Origin: Streptosporangium sp. NBC_01755
GTDB lineage: Bacteria; Actinomycetota; Actinomycetes; Streptosporangiales; Streptosporangiaceae
NCBI RefSeq assembly: GCF_035917995.1
Contig: NZ_CP109131.1
Location: 682,001-746,000 of the forward strand
Length of the DNA stretch: 64,000 nucleotides
Direction: 5' to 3'
Positions 40,521 through 49,428 of this stretch are shown here, one piece after another (within the stretch, counting starts at the first letter, position 1; every line of letters begins with the position of its first letter). Position numbers and translations under genes: made by a program. The notes beneath the pieces were generated by a model, which did not search any database, was not told where the DNA came from, and saw only the letters and a program-made list of their open reading frames with translations.

Positions 40521-42109
40521 TCCTTGATCTGGGAAACGATGCTCAGGGAGCGAAGTTCCTCGTCGAGATGGCGGACGTGCTTGTTGCCCGCCCACGGCTG
40601 GAGCCGGGTACGAGCCTGCCGTACGGAGTCGGTGAGCTGACCGGAGCTGTGCGAGCCGGCGAGGTGCGCAGCACCGCGAATCTTGTCGACGGCGGCGGGG
40701 ATCTCACGCTTCCGGGTAAGTGCCTCGGCGTAGTACAGCAGGGCCTCACCGTGAGCGATCTTGCGAGTCATGGGAATCGCCAACGCCTGTTCCGCTGAGT
40801 CGATCGCATCGGTGAGGCGTCCCCAGGCGAGCATGCAATAGGCGGTGTTCCGTTGCACCCCGATGGGTGTCCACCAGTAGAGATAGGAAGGATCGGCCTC
40901 GCTTCTCGGCTGGCTGACCAGTTGACGGGATCGGGCGAGGGCATGCTCGCTCTCCCGGACGCTTCCGGAGCGGGCCAGCGCGCGAGCCATGTCTATCGCG
41001 TGCAGCGATCGGAGAAGGGCGCTCGGACTCCGCCGCGCCCAGCCCTCAGCGGCGTAGATATGGTCGAGGGCCCGACCTGTCTGTCCTTGGCGGAGGAATA
41101 TGTTGCTCAGGCAGGTGTGCAGGTAGGTGATCAGAGTGGGATCGGCGATCTGATGCGCGGCGCCCAGCGCTTCCCGGTAGCGGCGCTGCGCTCCCGCATA
41201 GTCCATCAGGTCGTATTGGAGATATCCGGCGAGTTGGCTGAGCTGGGCGTAGGCGTAGGTGAGTCGGTCGCGTAGCGCGGGGAGCAGGGTTTCACCGCGC
41301 AGCAGACCGGCGACCAACTCCCGCTGGGCATCGACCACGGGAAGCACGGTCTCGGGGCCGAAGTCGTCGTCCAGGCGGCGGCACCGGGCGGTCAGCTTCT
41401 CGATCACCTCGACGGTCCCGGCGTCCACCCGGCCGGAGGTCCGCACTGCCGTCGCCAGCCGGTCCTTCTCCGGCGGGGAGAGGTGACGCAGCAGCACGAG
41501 GGCGGGGGCGCCGCCCATCGCCAGGGCGAGCTCGAACAGCAGATCCCGTCGCTTCACATCGGCCTCCTCGGCTCTAAGGGCACGAAGCAGGGCGGCGCAG
41601 CCCGCAGGCGTCAGAGCAGCGGGAACCGTACCGCTCGCACGCACCGCTTCTAGCTCCATGCTGGCACGGGTGGCCACCGTGCCCGGGGCGTGGCGAGACC
41701 CCTGGGAATCGAGGTGACGATGATCCGTACGGTCGATGAGATCGCGGTCGTTCGGGCTGTAGGAGGCGTACATCTCATCGGTGACCAGACGCCGGGCGGT
41801 GGTGTGGTAGATCTGCGCGAAGATCGTCAGCGCCCTGGCGTTGGGACGCCGCTCCGAGTCCGGCCACCCCTCGAAGACATAGAGCCTGGGCACGCGCATC
41901 GCCGCCGTGCCGGCCGGGTCCAGGTCGTTGTAGGCGGCCACGGCCTGCGCACCGGTGAGTCCGTGCGCGTACCGGTGCAGCTTCAGCGGGCTGACATCGT
42001 GGTAGAGCGTGAAGATGTCCGCGATCTGATCGAAGCTGAAGCCCTTGGCCCGCAGCAGCTCGCTGTGCTTCCGGCAGTCGATCATGATGTGGTAACCGTC
42101 TCTGGACAT
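40517..42109 (-). CDS. XRE/TPR-type transcriptional regulator
   Basis: About 530 residues. The N-terminus (MIDCRKHSELLRAKGFSFDQIADIF, LKLHRYAHGLTGAQAVAAYN) is an atypical HTH of the actinobacterial XRE class. The long C-terminal part is all-helical with TPR-like repeats (QTGRALDHIYAAEGWARR; AWGRLTDAIDSAEQALAI), used to sense signals. ATG 42109 is preferred, being nine bases after GGGAG; ATG 42115 is close. It is divergent from an HATPase gene and coupled to the amber-interrupted gene at its 3' end. Codon use is a little less GC-biased than the core genes. Confidence 0.8.
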   Translation of the reverse strand: MSRDGYHIMIDCRKHSELLRAKGFSFDQIADIFTLYHDVSPLKLHRYAHGLTGAQAVAAYNDLDPAGTAAMRVPRLYVFEGWPDSERRPNARALTIFAQIYHTTARRLVTDEMYASYSPNDRDLIDRTDHRHLDSQGSRHAPGTVATRASMELEAVRASGTVPAALTPAGCAALLRALRAEEADVKRRDLLFELALAMGGAPALVLLRHLSPPEKDRLATAVRTSGRVDAGTVEVIEKLTARCRRLDDDFGPETVLPVVDAQRELVAGLLRGETLLPALRDRLTYAYAQLSQLAGYLQYDLMDYAGAQRRYREALGAAHQIADPTLITYLHTCLSNIFLRQGQTGRALDHIYAAEGWARRSPSALLRSLHAIDMARALARSGSVRESEHALARSRQLVSQPRSEADPSYLYWWTPIGVQRNTAYCMLAWGRLTDAIDSAEQALAIPMTRKIAHGEALLYYAEALTRKREIPAAVDKIRGAAHLAGSHSSGQLTDSVRQARTRLQPWAGNKHVRHLDEELRSLSIVSQIKE

Positions 42110-42333
42110 CGCCATCAACTCCCGGCGTACGATGCAGACCAAGCGTCAGTCACGGATAGTACATGAATGACCACGGAAAGACAGAGGGGCGGGAATCCGA
42201 ATAACGGGGACTACGGGAACGGAAATCACTTACCCCTGGCCGTCCGAGCAGTTCCCCCGTCAATGATCGGGATCCCCCGAGCCGAAAAACCGGGGATCTT
42301 CCTCACGGGCACCTCGCGCCAGAGTTCAGCCTT

Positions 42334-42930
42334 ATGCGCCAACCTTTCAACCACGGCCACGAGCGACTCCGCCCGCCCACCGACTCGAACCTCCTCCCCA
42401 GCTCCTCAACCGAAAGAAGACCGACCCCCTTCTCCCTCTCTGAGGTCGGGCCGACCCCCACCTCCGCTCGGCCACGTCCTACCGGTCACCTGGTCTGGTC
42501 CCGCTCCTTCTCCGGTACGCCGGACCAGGTGGCCCAGGCCCGCAGGCTCGTCCGTTTCCTGCTCGCCGACACCCCCTGCGCCGACGATGCCGAACTGATC
42601 GTGTCCGAGCTGGCCGGCAACGCGCTGCGCCACAGCCGCAGCGGCGACGCGGACGGCTCCTTCACCGTCGAGGTCGTACTGGGCCGCGCGTCACCACTCC
42701 GGCACGGGGGCGAAGCCATCGGCATCCTGATCACCGTGCACGACCAGGGCGGGAACGGTGTCCCCTGGTTCCGCAGGGAGCAACCGCCGGACCCGAACGA
42801 GGAGAACGGCCGCGGCCTGGCGACCGTCGCGGCCCTCGCCACCCGCACCGGCTACCAGGGCGGTCCCACCATCGGTCACCGAGTCTGGGCCTACCTCTCG
42901 GCACGAGAGGACACCGCGACGCCTCCGTGA
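42334..42930 (+). CDS. HATPase-fold ATP-binding protein (anti-sigma/RsbW-like)
   Basis: Up to 198 residues. The first ~50 are low-complexity; the domain begins near HLVWSRSFSGTPDQVAQARRLVRFLL. The ATP site has ELIVSELAGNALRHSRSG (N box), ILITVHDQGGNGVPW (G1) and NGRGLATVAALATRTGY (G2). Such stand-alone kinase-fold proteins are frequent next to XRE/TPR regulators in actinomycetes. ATG 42334 is the first start; a later one would remove the low-complexity head. Divergent from the regulator at 40517-42109. Confidence 0.85.
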   Translation: MRQPFNHGHERLRPPTDSNLLPSSSTERRPTPFSLSEVGPTPTSARPRPTGHLVWSRSFSGTPDQVAQARRLVRFLLADTPCADDAELIVSELAGNALRHSRSGDADGSFTVEVVLGRASPLRHGGEAIGILITVHDQGGNGVPWFRREQPPDPNEENGRGLATVAALATRTGYQGGPTIGHRVWAYLSAREDTATPP

Positions 42931-43026
42931 GAGGACTCCATTGTCCAGTCGCCACCGGTCAACGTCCAGTGTCGGTGCTCGGCACCGGACGTGCGGGGCG
43001 CGAAGCCCGAATCTCGACGGCCCCGC

Positions 43027-43682
43027 CTACGAGATTGCCCCCCGCAGGTGGCCCACCTCGTTGAAGATCTCGGGCCTGGAGCCGCGCCACACCGAAACCG
43101 AGGCGTTGCCGACCGGGCCGAACGCCTCGACGGAGCCGATCGGGACGTCCTCGATCACGTGCTTGAACATCAACACCACCGAGTCGTGCGCGACGATCAG
43201 CACCCGCCGCCCGGCGTGCCCCGCGCGCAGTTCCTCGACCACCTCGCGCACCCGGTCGGCGACGTCGGGGTAGCTCTCGCCCCCGGGCGGCCGGAATCCG
43301 GCGTAAAGACGCGCCGTCAGGTTCTCCTCCTGCCCGGGAAACCTCTCCCGGAGCGCGATCAGGTTCATCCCCGACCAGCGTCCCATGTCGTGGTCCCTGA
43401 GCCTCGGCTCCAGCCGGACCTCGGGATCCACGCCCAGTTCGGCGGCGACCAGTTCCCAGGTCTGCACGGCCCTGCGATATGGCGAGCAGAGGACGAGGTC
43501 GGGCGGGTCCCCACCGGCCAGACGCCCCCCAGCCCGGCGGCCTGCTCCCTGCCCAGCGGGGTCAGCGAGACGTCCCGGTCCCGGCCTTCCAGGACGATCG
43601 CCCTCCCGGCGCGGAGAGCCTCCTCGAAGGCCACGTTGGACTCGCTCTGACCGTGCCGCACCGCAGTGATCATTAAGGTCAT
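43027..43682 (-). pseudogene. Histidine phosphatase (phosphoglycerate-mutase-like), frameshifted
   Basis: ATG 43682 starts MTLMITAVRHGQSESN, the catalytic RHG motif, through DVSLTPLGREQAAGLGG. At a G6 run near 43528-43535 the frame breaks and the second half continues one frame over: GGDPPDLVLCSPYRRAVQTWELV.., GGESYPDVADRVREVVEEL and VLIVAHDSVVLMF with the second catalytic His, to the stop at 43027. One extra G would join them. It could be a sequencing error or a true loss. All catalytic residues are otherwise present. Confidence 0.8.
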
Positions 43683-43894
43683 GCCTACAGGAAAACGTCT
43701 TCTCTCCCCCTGGGCAAGACCGGCGGATCTCGCGAACCGGCCGCCCGGCCCGCAGTCCTCGGCGACCGCCCGATATAGCCGGAACATTCGAGAACCCACC
43801 ACGTCCCCGGGCGAAGGTCGGGTCGGAGATGACAGGGCCGGAGCATCCGAAGAACCTGGCGATGCCCGGCGACGGACGGGCGGACATGAAGCGA

Positions 43895-43931
43895 GCCGGG
43901 GCCCGCACCCTCGAAGGGTGCGGGCCCCGGC
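43895..43931 (-). terminator. Terminator of cspA
   Basis: A 17-bp perfect stem (43895-43911 with 43915-43931) and a 3-base loop, 20 bases beyond the cold-shock gene stop. Very stable. Confidence 0.85.
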
Positions 43932-43951
43932 CCGTGCATTGCCGTGCTACG

Positions 43952-44155
43952 TCAGACCGGAACGATGTTCTCGGCCTGCGGGCCCTTCTGGCCCTGCGTG
44001 ACGTCGAAGGAGACCTTCTGGCCTTCCTGCAGCTCACGGTAGCCCTGGGCAGCGATGTTGGAGTAGTGAGCGAAGACGTCGGCGCCGCCGCCGTCCTGCT
44101 CGATGAAGCCGAAGCCCTTTTCTGCGTTGAACCACTTCACGGTTCCCGTAGCCAT
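43952..44155 (-). CDS. cspA: Cold-shock protein, CspA family
   Basis: 67 residues: [20 protein letters not shown], then DVFAHYSNI and [21 protein letters not shown]1 (KGFGFI) and RNP2 (VFAHY) are intact. It binds single-stranded RNA and DNA and acts as an RNA chaperone. ATG 44155 follows a GAAGGAGAAAG Shine-Dalgarno. The leader is long and carries a perfect 9-bp hairpin, a possible control element. Confidence 0.97.
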   Translation of the reverse strand: MATGTVKWFNAEKGFGFIEQDGGGADVFAHYSNIAAQGYRELQEGQKVSFDVTQGQKGPQAENIVPV

Positions 44156-44556
44156 AACTTTCTCCTTCGATAGGGGGCAGAGCCGGAATCCGCACTGTGC
44201 GAACCCCGCGTCGCCGCGATGAGCCCATCCGGAGATGACCGGGAAAACAAAATGCACCTGAAGGTCATCCGTCAGGTGCACACAAGGTTTCATGGGTACC
44301 ACAACCGCAACTGCTTTCAGGCTACCACCTTCGCGGCCTCACACACGAACCCGGCCGGGCCGCCGCCTGTTCGCCGCCCGGCCCCCTCCGGCGTGCTGCC
44401 GCCTTCCCCGCCCGGGCGCGGGAGCGGGCCCATGCGGCGAGGCCGTCGCGGTCGCCAGTCGCGCCGTCTCCCGCACCCTCCACCGCCGAAACTGACGGTG
44501 GAGGGTGCGGGTAACAGATCATGCCAGCCATATCAATCACTTAAGGTGATTTTTCA
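44156..44556. promoter_or_regulatory. cspA leader and upstream spacer, with hairpin
   Basis: No gene is seen in this 400-base stretch. At 44253-44280 TGCACCTGA / TCAGGTGCA form a perfect 9-bp stem with a 10-base loop, about 100 bases before the cspA start. This may be a leader hairpin or operator for cspA. At 44471-44510 another strong hairpin ends the hydantoinase operon. The segment 44281-44350 is AT-richer and probably holds the cspA promoter. Confidence 0.5.
44471..44510 (-). terminator. Terminator of the hydantoinase operon
   Basis: A perfect 15-bp stem CCGCACCCTCCACCG / CGGTGGAGGGTGCGG with a 10-base loop, 47 bases past the HyuB stop. Confidence 0.85.
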
Positions 44557-46401
44557 CTACATGAGGTCCAGCTCCGCGTACGGCAGGCCGCCCGACAGGG
44601 TGGGGAAGCCCGGACCTCGATCGAAGAAGGGCCCGTCGGCCGGGATGAGGGCACGGAGCTTCGCCCGACGGGTCTCGGTGGCCTCGGCGTCCACCCGGAG
44701 GTCATCGCGGGGGCCGGACAGGATGACCCCGTAGTCGTCGTGGGCCCCCTCGATCGAGACCTTGCCGTCTCGGACGTCGGCGGCCACCAGGGCGGGGTCG
44801 CGGTCCAGGGGGGAGCCCCAGCCGCCGCCACCCGTGGTGCGCACCCGGATGATCTCCCCCGCGCGGACCGGCGAGTCGTCCACCAGGCCCTCCATCTCCC
44901 TGCCCTCGATCTCCACGACGAAGGGCCGGCCGGCCCGGCCGCCGTTCACGCCCCAGCAGGACAGGATCGAGCGGTCCGCGATGGACATGAACGAGGCGTC
45001 GCGGAGCATCCGCAGATGCTTGTCGTAGCCGAGGCCGCCCCGGTAGAGGCCGGGGCCGCCGGAGTCGCGGGCCAGGCCGAGCCGCTCGACCCGGAACGGC
45101 CAGCGGGACTCGGCGAACTCCACCGGGATGTTGCGCGAGTCCGGCACCACGTGGATCGTGTCCTCCCCGTCCGCGTACCACCGGCCGCCCGAGCCGCCGC
45201 CGAGGACCTCCCGCATCAGATACGGGGTGCCGTCCAGGCCGTCGCCGTAGACGCCGGTGTAGCGGATGGTCTCCTGGTCGGCGGGCATCCGGCCGCCGGT
45301 CGCCTTGGCCAGCACCCCGGCCAGCACGCCCAGCAGGCGCAGGATCACGAACGTACGGGCGTTGGTGGGGGCCGGGAAGATGGGGGTGAGCAGGGTGCCC
45401 TTCTCGGGGAACCGCATCTCGATGAGGGGGACGACGCCCTCGTTGACGTCCAGTTCGGCCATCCGCTCGGGGGTGTCGGCCAGGTTGCGCAGGATCGGCG
45501 CCAGCCACTTCTTCAGGAACACCCCGTCGGCGTAGTCGCCCGCGTGGTTGATCGGCCCCTTGGCCTGCGGTGAGGTACCGGTGAAGTCGATGACCAGCGG
45601 CACCTGGGCTGAATGGTCGACGGTGAGGGTCATCCGCTGGGTGTGCAGGCGGGGGGAGTCCACGCCGTCGTGCTCGGCGTAGTCCTCCCACACATGCGTG
45701 CCCTCGGGGATCTTGGCCAGCAGTTCCCTGCGGAACGTCTCGGTGGTGTTGGAGATGATCGCGTCGAAGCACGCCTCGACCGCCTCGCGCCCGTACCGGT
45801 CGAACAGCTCTCCCAGCCGTCGCGCGCCCATCAGGCAGGCCGAGCACTCGGCGTCCAGGTCTCCGGCCAGCGAGTCGGGCATCCGCGAGTTCCGGGTCAT
45901 GATGGTGAGCGCCGCCCGGTTGGGCACGCCCTCGTCCCACAGCTTGATCGGCGGGACCATCAGCCCCTCCTCGAACACGCTGCGCGCGTTGCTCGGCATG
46001 GAGCCGGGCACGCCCCCGCCGATGTCGTCGTGGTGGCCGAACGCCTGCACGAAGGCGACGACCTCCCCGCCGTGGAAGACCGGGACCGTCACGCACAGGT
46101 CGGGCAGGTGCCCGATGCCCCCCTCGGACAGGTAGACGTCGTTGTGGAAGAACACGTCGCCGGGCTTCATCTCGGTGACCGGGAAGTCCCTGACGATCGG
46201 CTGGACCAGCGCCGAATAGGACCTGCCGGTCAGCTTGCGCAGCCGTACGTCGTGGATGCCGGCGCGGAAGTCGTGCGCGTCGCGGATCATGGGCGAGCGG
46301 GCGGTACGGGCGATGGCCGTCTCGACCTCCATCTCCACGGACGCGAGCGTCCCCTCAACGATCTCCACCAGTACCGGGTCAGCCGTTCGCGTCCGCTCCA
46401 C
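44557..46401 (-). CDS. hyuB: Hydantoinase B / oxoprolinase family protein
   Basis: 614 residues. Family marks: DPVLVEIVEGTLASVEMEVETAIARTARSP near the N-terminus, FHNDVYLSEGGIGHLPDLCVTVPVF with metal ligands, FGHHDDIGGGVPGSM, and the C-terminal CWGVNGGRAGRPFVVEI and VRTTGGGGWGSPLDRDP. Together with HyuA it forms ATP-dependent enzymes that open hydantoins or 5-oxoproline, or act as acetone or acetophenone carboxylases. GTG 46401 lies inside the hyuA 3' end (23-base overlap). Substrate unknown. Confidence 0.92.
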   Translation of the reverse strand: MERTRTADPVLVEIVEGTLASVEMEVETAIARTARSPMIRDAHDFRAGIHDVRLRKLTGRSYSALVQPIVRDFPVTEMKPGDVFFHNDVYLSEGGIGHLPDLCVTVPVFHGGEVVAFVQAFGHHDDIGGGVPGSMPSNARSVFEEGLMVPPIKLWDEGVPNRAALTIMTRNSRMPDSLAGDLDAECSACLMGARRLGELFDRYGREAVEACFDAIISNTTETFRRELLAKIPEGTHVWEDYAEHDGVDSPRLHTQRMTLTVDHSAQVPLVIDFTGTSPQAKGPINHAGDYADGVFLKKWLAPILRNLADTPERMAELDVNEGVVPLIEMRFPEKGTLLTPIFPAPTNARTFVILRLLGVLAGVLAKATGGRMPADQETIRYTGVYGDGLDGTPYLMREVLGGGSGGRWYADGEDTIHVVPDSRNIPVEFAESRWPFRVERLGLARDSGGPGLYRGGLGYDKHLRMLRDASFMSIADRSILSCWGVNGGRAGRPFVVEIEGREMEGLVDDSPVRAGEIIRVRTTGGGGWGSPLDRDPALVAADVRDGKVSIEGAHDDYGVILSGPRDDLRVDAEATETRRAKLRALIPADGPFFDRGPGFPTLSGGLPYAELDLM

Positions 46402-48466
46402 GGCGTACCTCCAGGTTTCCGAACTCGTCCATGGTCGCGGTGAAGCCCGGGTGGACCGGCAGCGTGGAGCCGTACTCCTCGATGACTGCGGGACCGCTGA
46501 TCTCGGCTCCGGCCGCCAGGTCGGCGCGGCGGTGGATCGGGGTGCTGCGCCACTCGTCGTAGCAGACCTCGCGCCAGGTCGCCGGCTCGGGCCGGCTCGT
46601 ACCGTGCGCCCGTCGTCCGATGGCGGGGCGGGTGATCGGGCCGATCCCGGAGACCCGGAGGTTGACCCACTCGACGCCGTGCCGGGGGTCGTCGCGGTAG
46701 CCGTACCCGTAGAGCTTGTGGTGCTCGGTGTGGAAGCGGTCCAGCACCTCGGCCCGCCACGCCTCGTCCAGCGGTCCGGCCGGGGCGGGCACCCTGACCT
46801 CGTAGGCCTGGCCGTAGTAGCGCAGGTCGGCGCTGCGCGCGTAGACGTGCGCCTCCGCTGCGAAGCCCTCGCGGTCCAGGGCCGAGGCCGCCTGTCCCGC
46901 CAGCTCGCCGAAGATCTCCGCGGCGGCCGTGAGTGAGAGGTCGCGGGTGACGAAGGTACGCACGTAGTCGTTCTTGACGTCCACGGTGAGCAGCCCGAAC
47001 GCCGAGACGTTGCCGGGGTCGGGCGGGACGATCACCGAGGGCAGGCCGAGGATGTCGATGAGCCGGCAGACCAGTAGCGGTCCCGAGCCGCCGAAGGCGA
47101 CCATGGGGAAGTCGCGCACGTCCAGGCCGCGCTTGACGGTGATCTGGCGGATGGCGTTCGACTGGTTGAACGCGCTGATCTCCAGGATGCCCGCCGCGGT
47201 CCGTTCCGGGGTCAGTCCGATCTTGCCCGCGAGCGCCTCGATCCCCTGCCGGGCGGCGTCGGCATCGAGCGGGATCTCCCCGCCGAGCAGGTGCGCCGGG
47301 ACCCGGCCGAGGAAGACGTGCGCGTCGGTGACGGTGACCTCGGTGCCGCCCCGGCCGTAGCAGAGCGGTCCCGGGTCGGCCCCCGCGGACTTGGGCCCGA
47401 CCTTCGGCGTGCCCTCCGGGGAGATCCACGCGATGGAGCCACCGCCCGCGCCGACGGTCACGATGTCGATCATCGGGATCTTGCAGGGGTAGCGGCCGAT
47501 GCCGCCCTCGGTGGTCAGCGACGGCTCCCCGTCGACGACCACCGCGACGTCGGTGGAGGTGCCGCCGCCGTCCAGGGTGATCACCGAGGGGTGCCCGGCG
47601 GTGGCGGCGATCAGCGCGGCGCCGAGCGCGCCCGCGGCCGGTCCGGAGAGCACCGTGGTGATCGGCTGGTGCACCACCTCGGCCGCGGACAGCACTCCGC
47701 CGTTGCTCTTCATGACAGAGAACGGCAGGCCCGCACTCACGACGCCTGTCTCAGCCGCCTCCAGACGTTCGGCCAGGTTGGCGATGTAGCGGCGCATCGT
47801 CGGTTTGACCGCGGCGTCGACCAGCGTGGTGACCGAGCGCTCGTACTCGCGGTACTCGCGCAGCACATCGCACGAGATCGAGACGACGGCGTCCGGGTGC
47901 TCCCGTTCCAGGACCTCCCGCATGCGCAGCTCGTGGGCGGGGTTGGCGTACGAGTGCAGGAAGCAGACGCCGATCGCGGTGATGCCGCGGTCGCGGAACC
48001 ACCGGGCCGTCTCGACGGCCTGCTCCTCGTCGAACGGCCGTACCTCGGCCCCGGTGTGGTCCAGGCGCCCGCCGACGGTCCTGACCCGGTGCACCGGGAC
48101 GATGCGGGGCGGTTTCACCCAGAAGTAGGAGTTGCCGTAGCCGTCGGGCACGCTCTGGCGGGCGATCTCCAGGATGAACTCGAAGCCCTCGGTGGTGACG
48201 AAGCCCAGGTCGGCGATACGGTCCTCAAGGAGCTGGTTGGTGGCGACCGTGGTGCCGTGCACCACCGCCGACACGGCTTCCAAGGTCACCTCCTCGGCCC
48301 CGGCCGCCTTTCTGAGGACCTTCCACACCCCCTCCATGAACCCGTCGGCGGGATTGGCGGGGGTGGAGGGAGTCTTGGTCGTGGTGATCTCACCGGTCTG
48401 CTCGTCCACCGCGACCACGTCTGTGAACGTGCCCCCGGTGTCGACCCCGATACGGACGCTGCGCAT
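46379..48466 (-). CDS. hyuA: Hydantoinase A / oxoprolinase family protein
   Basis: 695 residues of the ASKHA ATPase fold. MRSVRIGVDTGGTFTDVVAVD is the phosphate-1 loop. VVHGTTVATNQLLEDR, GVCFLHSYANPAHE, VMKSNGGVLS and ITLDGGGTSTDVAVV (phosphate 2) follow, and the C-terminal domain includes YYGQAYEVRVPAP. It phosphorylates the imide or amide bond that HyuB then opens. ATG 48466. First gene of a two-gene operon; no racemase or carbamoylase is adjacent. Confidence 0.93.
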   Translation of the reverse strand: MRSVRIGVDTGGTFTDVVAVDEQTGEITTTKTPSTPANPADGFMEGVWKVLRKAAGAEEVTLEAVSAVVHGTTVATNQLLEDRIADLGFVTTEGFEFILEIARQSVPDGYGNSYFWVKPPRIVPVHRVRTVGGRLDHTGAEVRPFDEEQAVETARWFRDRGITAIGVCFLHSYANPAHELRMREVLEREHPDAVVSISCDVLREYREYERSVTTLVDAAVKPTMRRYIANLAERLEAAETGVVSAGLPFSVMKSNGGVLSAAEVVHQPITTVLSGPAAGALGAALIAATAGHPSVITLDGGGTSTDVAVVVDGEPSLTTEGGIGRYPCKIPMIDIVTVGAGGGSIAWISPEGTPKVGPKSAGADPGPLCYGRGGTEVTVTDAHVFLGRVPAHLLGGEIPLDADAARQGIEALAGKIGLTPERTAAGILEISAFNQSNAIRQITVKRGLDVRDFPMVAFGGSGPLLVCRLIDILGLPSVIVPPDPGNVSAFGLLTVDVKNDYVRTFVTRDLSLTAAAEIFGELAGQAASALDREGFAAEAHVYARSADLRYYGQAYEVRVPAPAGPLDEAWRAEVLDRFHTEHHKLYGYGYRDDPRHGVEWVNLRVSGIGPITRPAIGRRAHGTSRPEPATWREVCYDEWRSTPIHRRADLAAGAEISGPAVIEEYGSTLPVHPGFTATMDEFGNLEVRRGADANG

Positions 48467-48584
48467 GCCCCCGTGTCTACCCAGTCCCGGCGAATCCGCA
48501 AATCGGCGGACCCTGCCGAAGCTACGCCCGATCCTTGGGCAGTGTTGGCGGGGGGAGTACCGGTGGACGTCCGGAGACGCGAAA

Positions 48585-48619
48585 GGCCGGCCCTGCCGGA
48601 GATTGTCCGGAGGCCGGCC
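48585..48619 (-). terminator. Nested terminator hairpin
   Basis: GGCCGGCC at 48585 and 48612 form the outer stem and CCGGA/TCCGG the inner one. It lies 25 bases past the stop of the membrane-protein gene at 48644. Confidence 0.75.
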
Positions 48620-48643
48620 CGCTGGAGATCCGCGGTGCCTGTT

Positions 48644-49090
48644 CTAGCGGCGCCGGGGACCCATGGTGGTGTTGATCACCGAGTCGGCGTCGTGCGCGTG
48701 GACCTTGGCGGCGAGACGGATGGCGATCTCGTTCGTACGGCGCAGCTCGGCCTCGACCCTGTCCTTGCCGGACTGGCCGACCTGCACGCCGAAGTAGGCG
48801 CCGATGATCGCACCCGAGACGCCGACGAGCCCGGCGAACGGCGCGGTCGTGTCACCCCCGCGCAGCGTGATCACCGCGAAGCCGATCAGGATGACCACGA
48901 GCCCCACGATGACGACGTAGAACCCGTACCGCCAGCGAGCCGCCTCGGCCTGGGCGGCGACGGCCTCGTCCTCACTCATCATCGCCGCGAGCGCCACCGG
49001 TATCTCCGCGGTCTCCGCGCTGGAGGAACCGGAGGTCAGGGTGGCCGGGGTCTTGCCGAGGGGTGGAGCGGTCTTGTTGGTGGTCGTCAC
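48644..49090 (-). CDS. Small membrane protein with two TM segments
   Basis: 148 residues from GTG 49090, which has GGGAGA upstream; a longer frame is not supported. The Thr/Ser/Pro-rich N-terminus leads to an acidic helix, then two hydrophobic helices (YGFYVVIVGLVVILIGFAVI and FAGLVGVSGAIIGAYFGV) and a charged tail VEAELRRTNEIAIRLAAKVHAHDAD. No family is recognised. Orientation and role are unknown; it might sense or scaffold at the membrane. Confidence 0.75.
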   Translation of the reverse strand: MTTTNKTAPPLGKTPATLTSGSSSAETAEIPVALAAMMSEDEAVAAQAEAARWRYGFYVVIVGLVVILIGFAVITLRGGDTTAPFAGLVGVSGAIIGAYFGVQVGQSGKDRVEAELRRTNEIAIRLAAKVHAHDADSVINTTMGPRRR

Positions 49091-49428
49091 TGGTTCTCCC
49101 ACTTTCCGATATGCCAAAGGGAATCTCCCACGCTTTTCACGGTCAAGCCAAGTCAAGCCCAGTCAGGCTATGTCAGCCGGGGACCACCCACTTCTACCAG
49201 CACATCTTCCCCTCAAACCCCCTCGTACCTCCCGTCGTTCACCCTCGGCCGAAGACCATAACCTTTCAAGCGGACGTCCGAGAATGGACCGTTGCAAAAA
49301 TCGAGAACGGCCTGCTCTGACCCATCGGCCCCCCGGTACCGCGGGGATCGTACGGCCAGCGAAAGCGACAAACCGGTCATCAGGGGTGGAGATCGCCGAC
49401 CACGTCGGAAGTACTAGGCTGGCGCCCC
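49091..49428. other. Spacer between membrane-protein gene and tdk
   Basis: About 340 bases with no supported gene. It holds short direct repeats of AGTCAAGCC near 49142-49165 and a GGCCCCCCGGTACCGCGGGG hairpin near 49328. Both divergent promoters should lie here. Confidence 0.4.

Noticed and set aside
42167-42598. 143-codon frame between the TPR regulator and HATPase gene
   Set aside because: Low-complexity, overlaps the HATPase gene in another frame and lacks codon bias.
47291-49261. 656-codon plus-strand open frame
   Set aside because: Antisense to hyuA and the membrane protein; its composition is Gly/Arg/His-rich with no domain.
49325-49353. Single CRISPR-repeat-like hairpin ending in GCGGGGAT
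   Set aside because: Only one copy, with no second unit at a 61-base step; most likely a chance GC hairpin.
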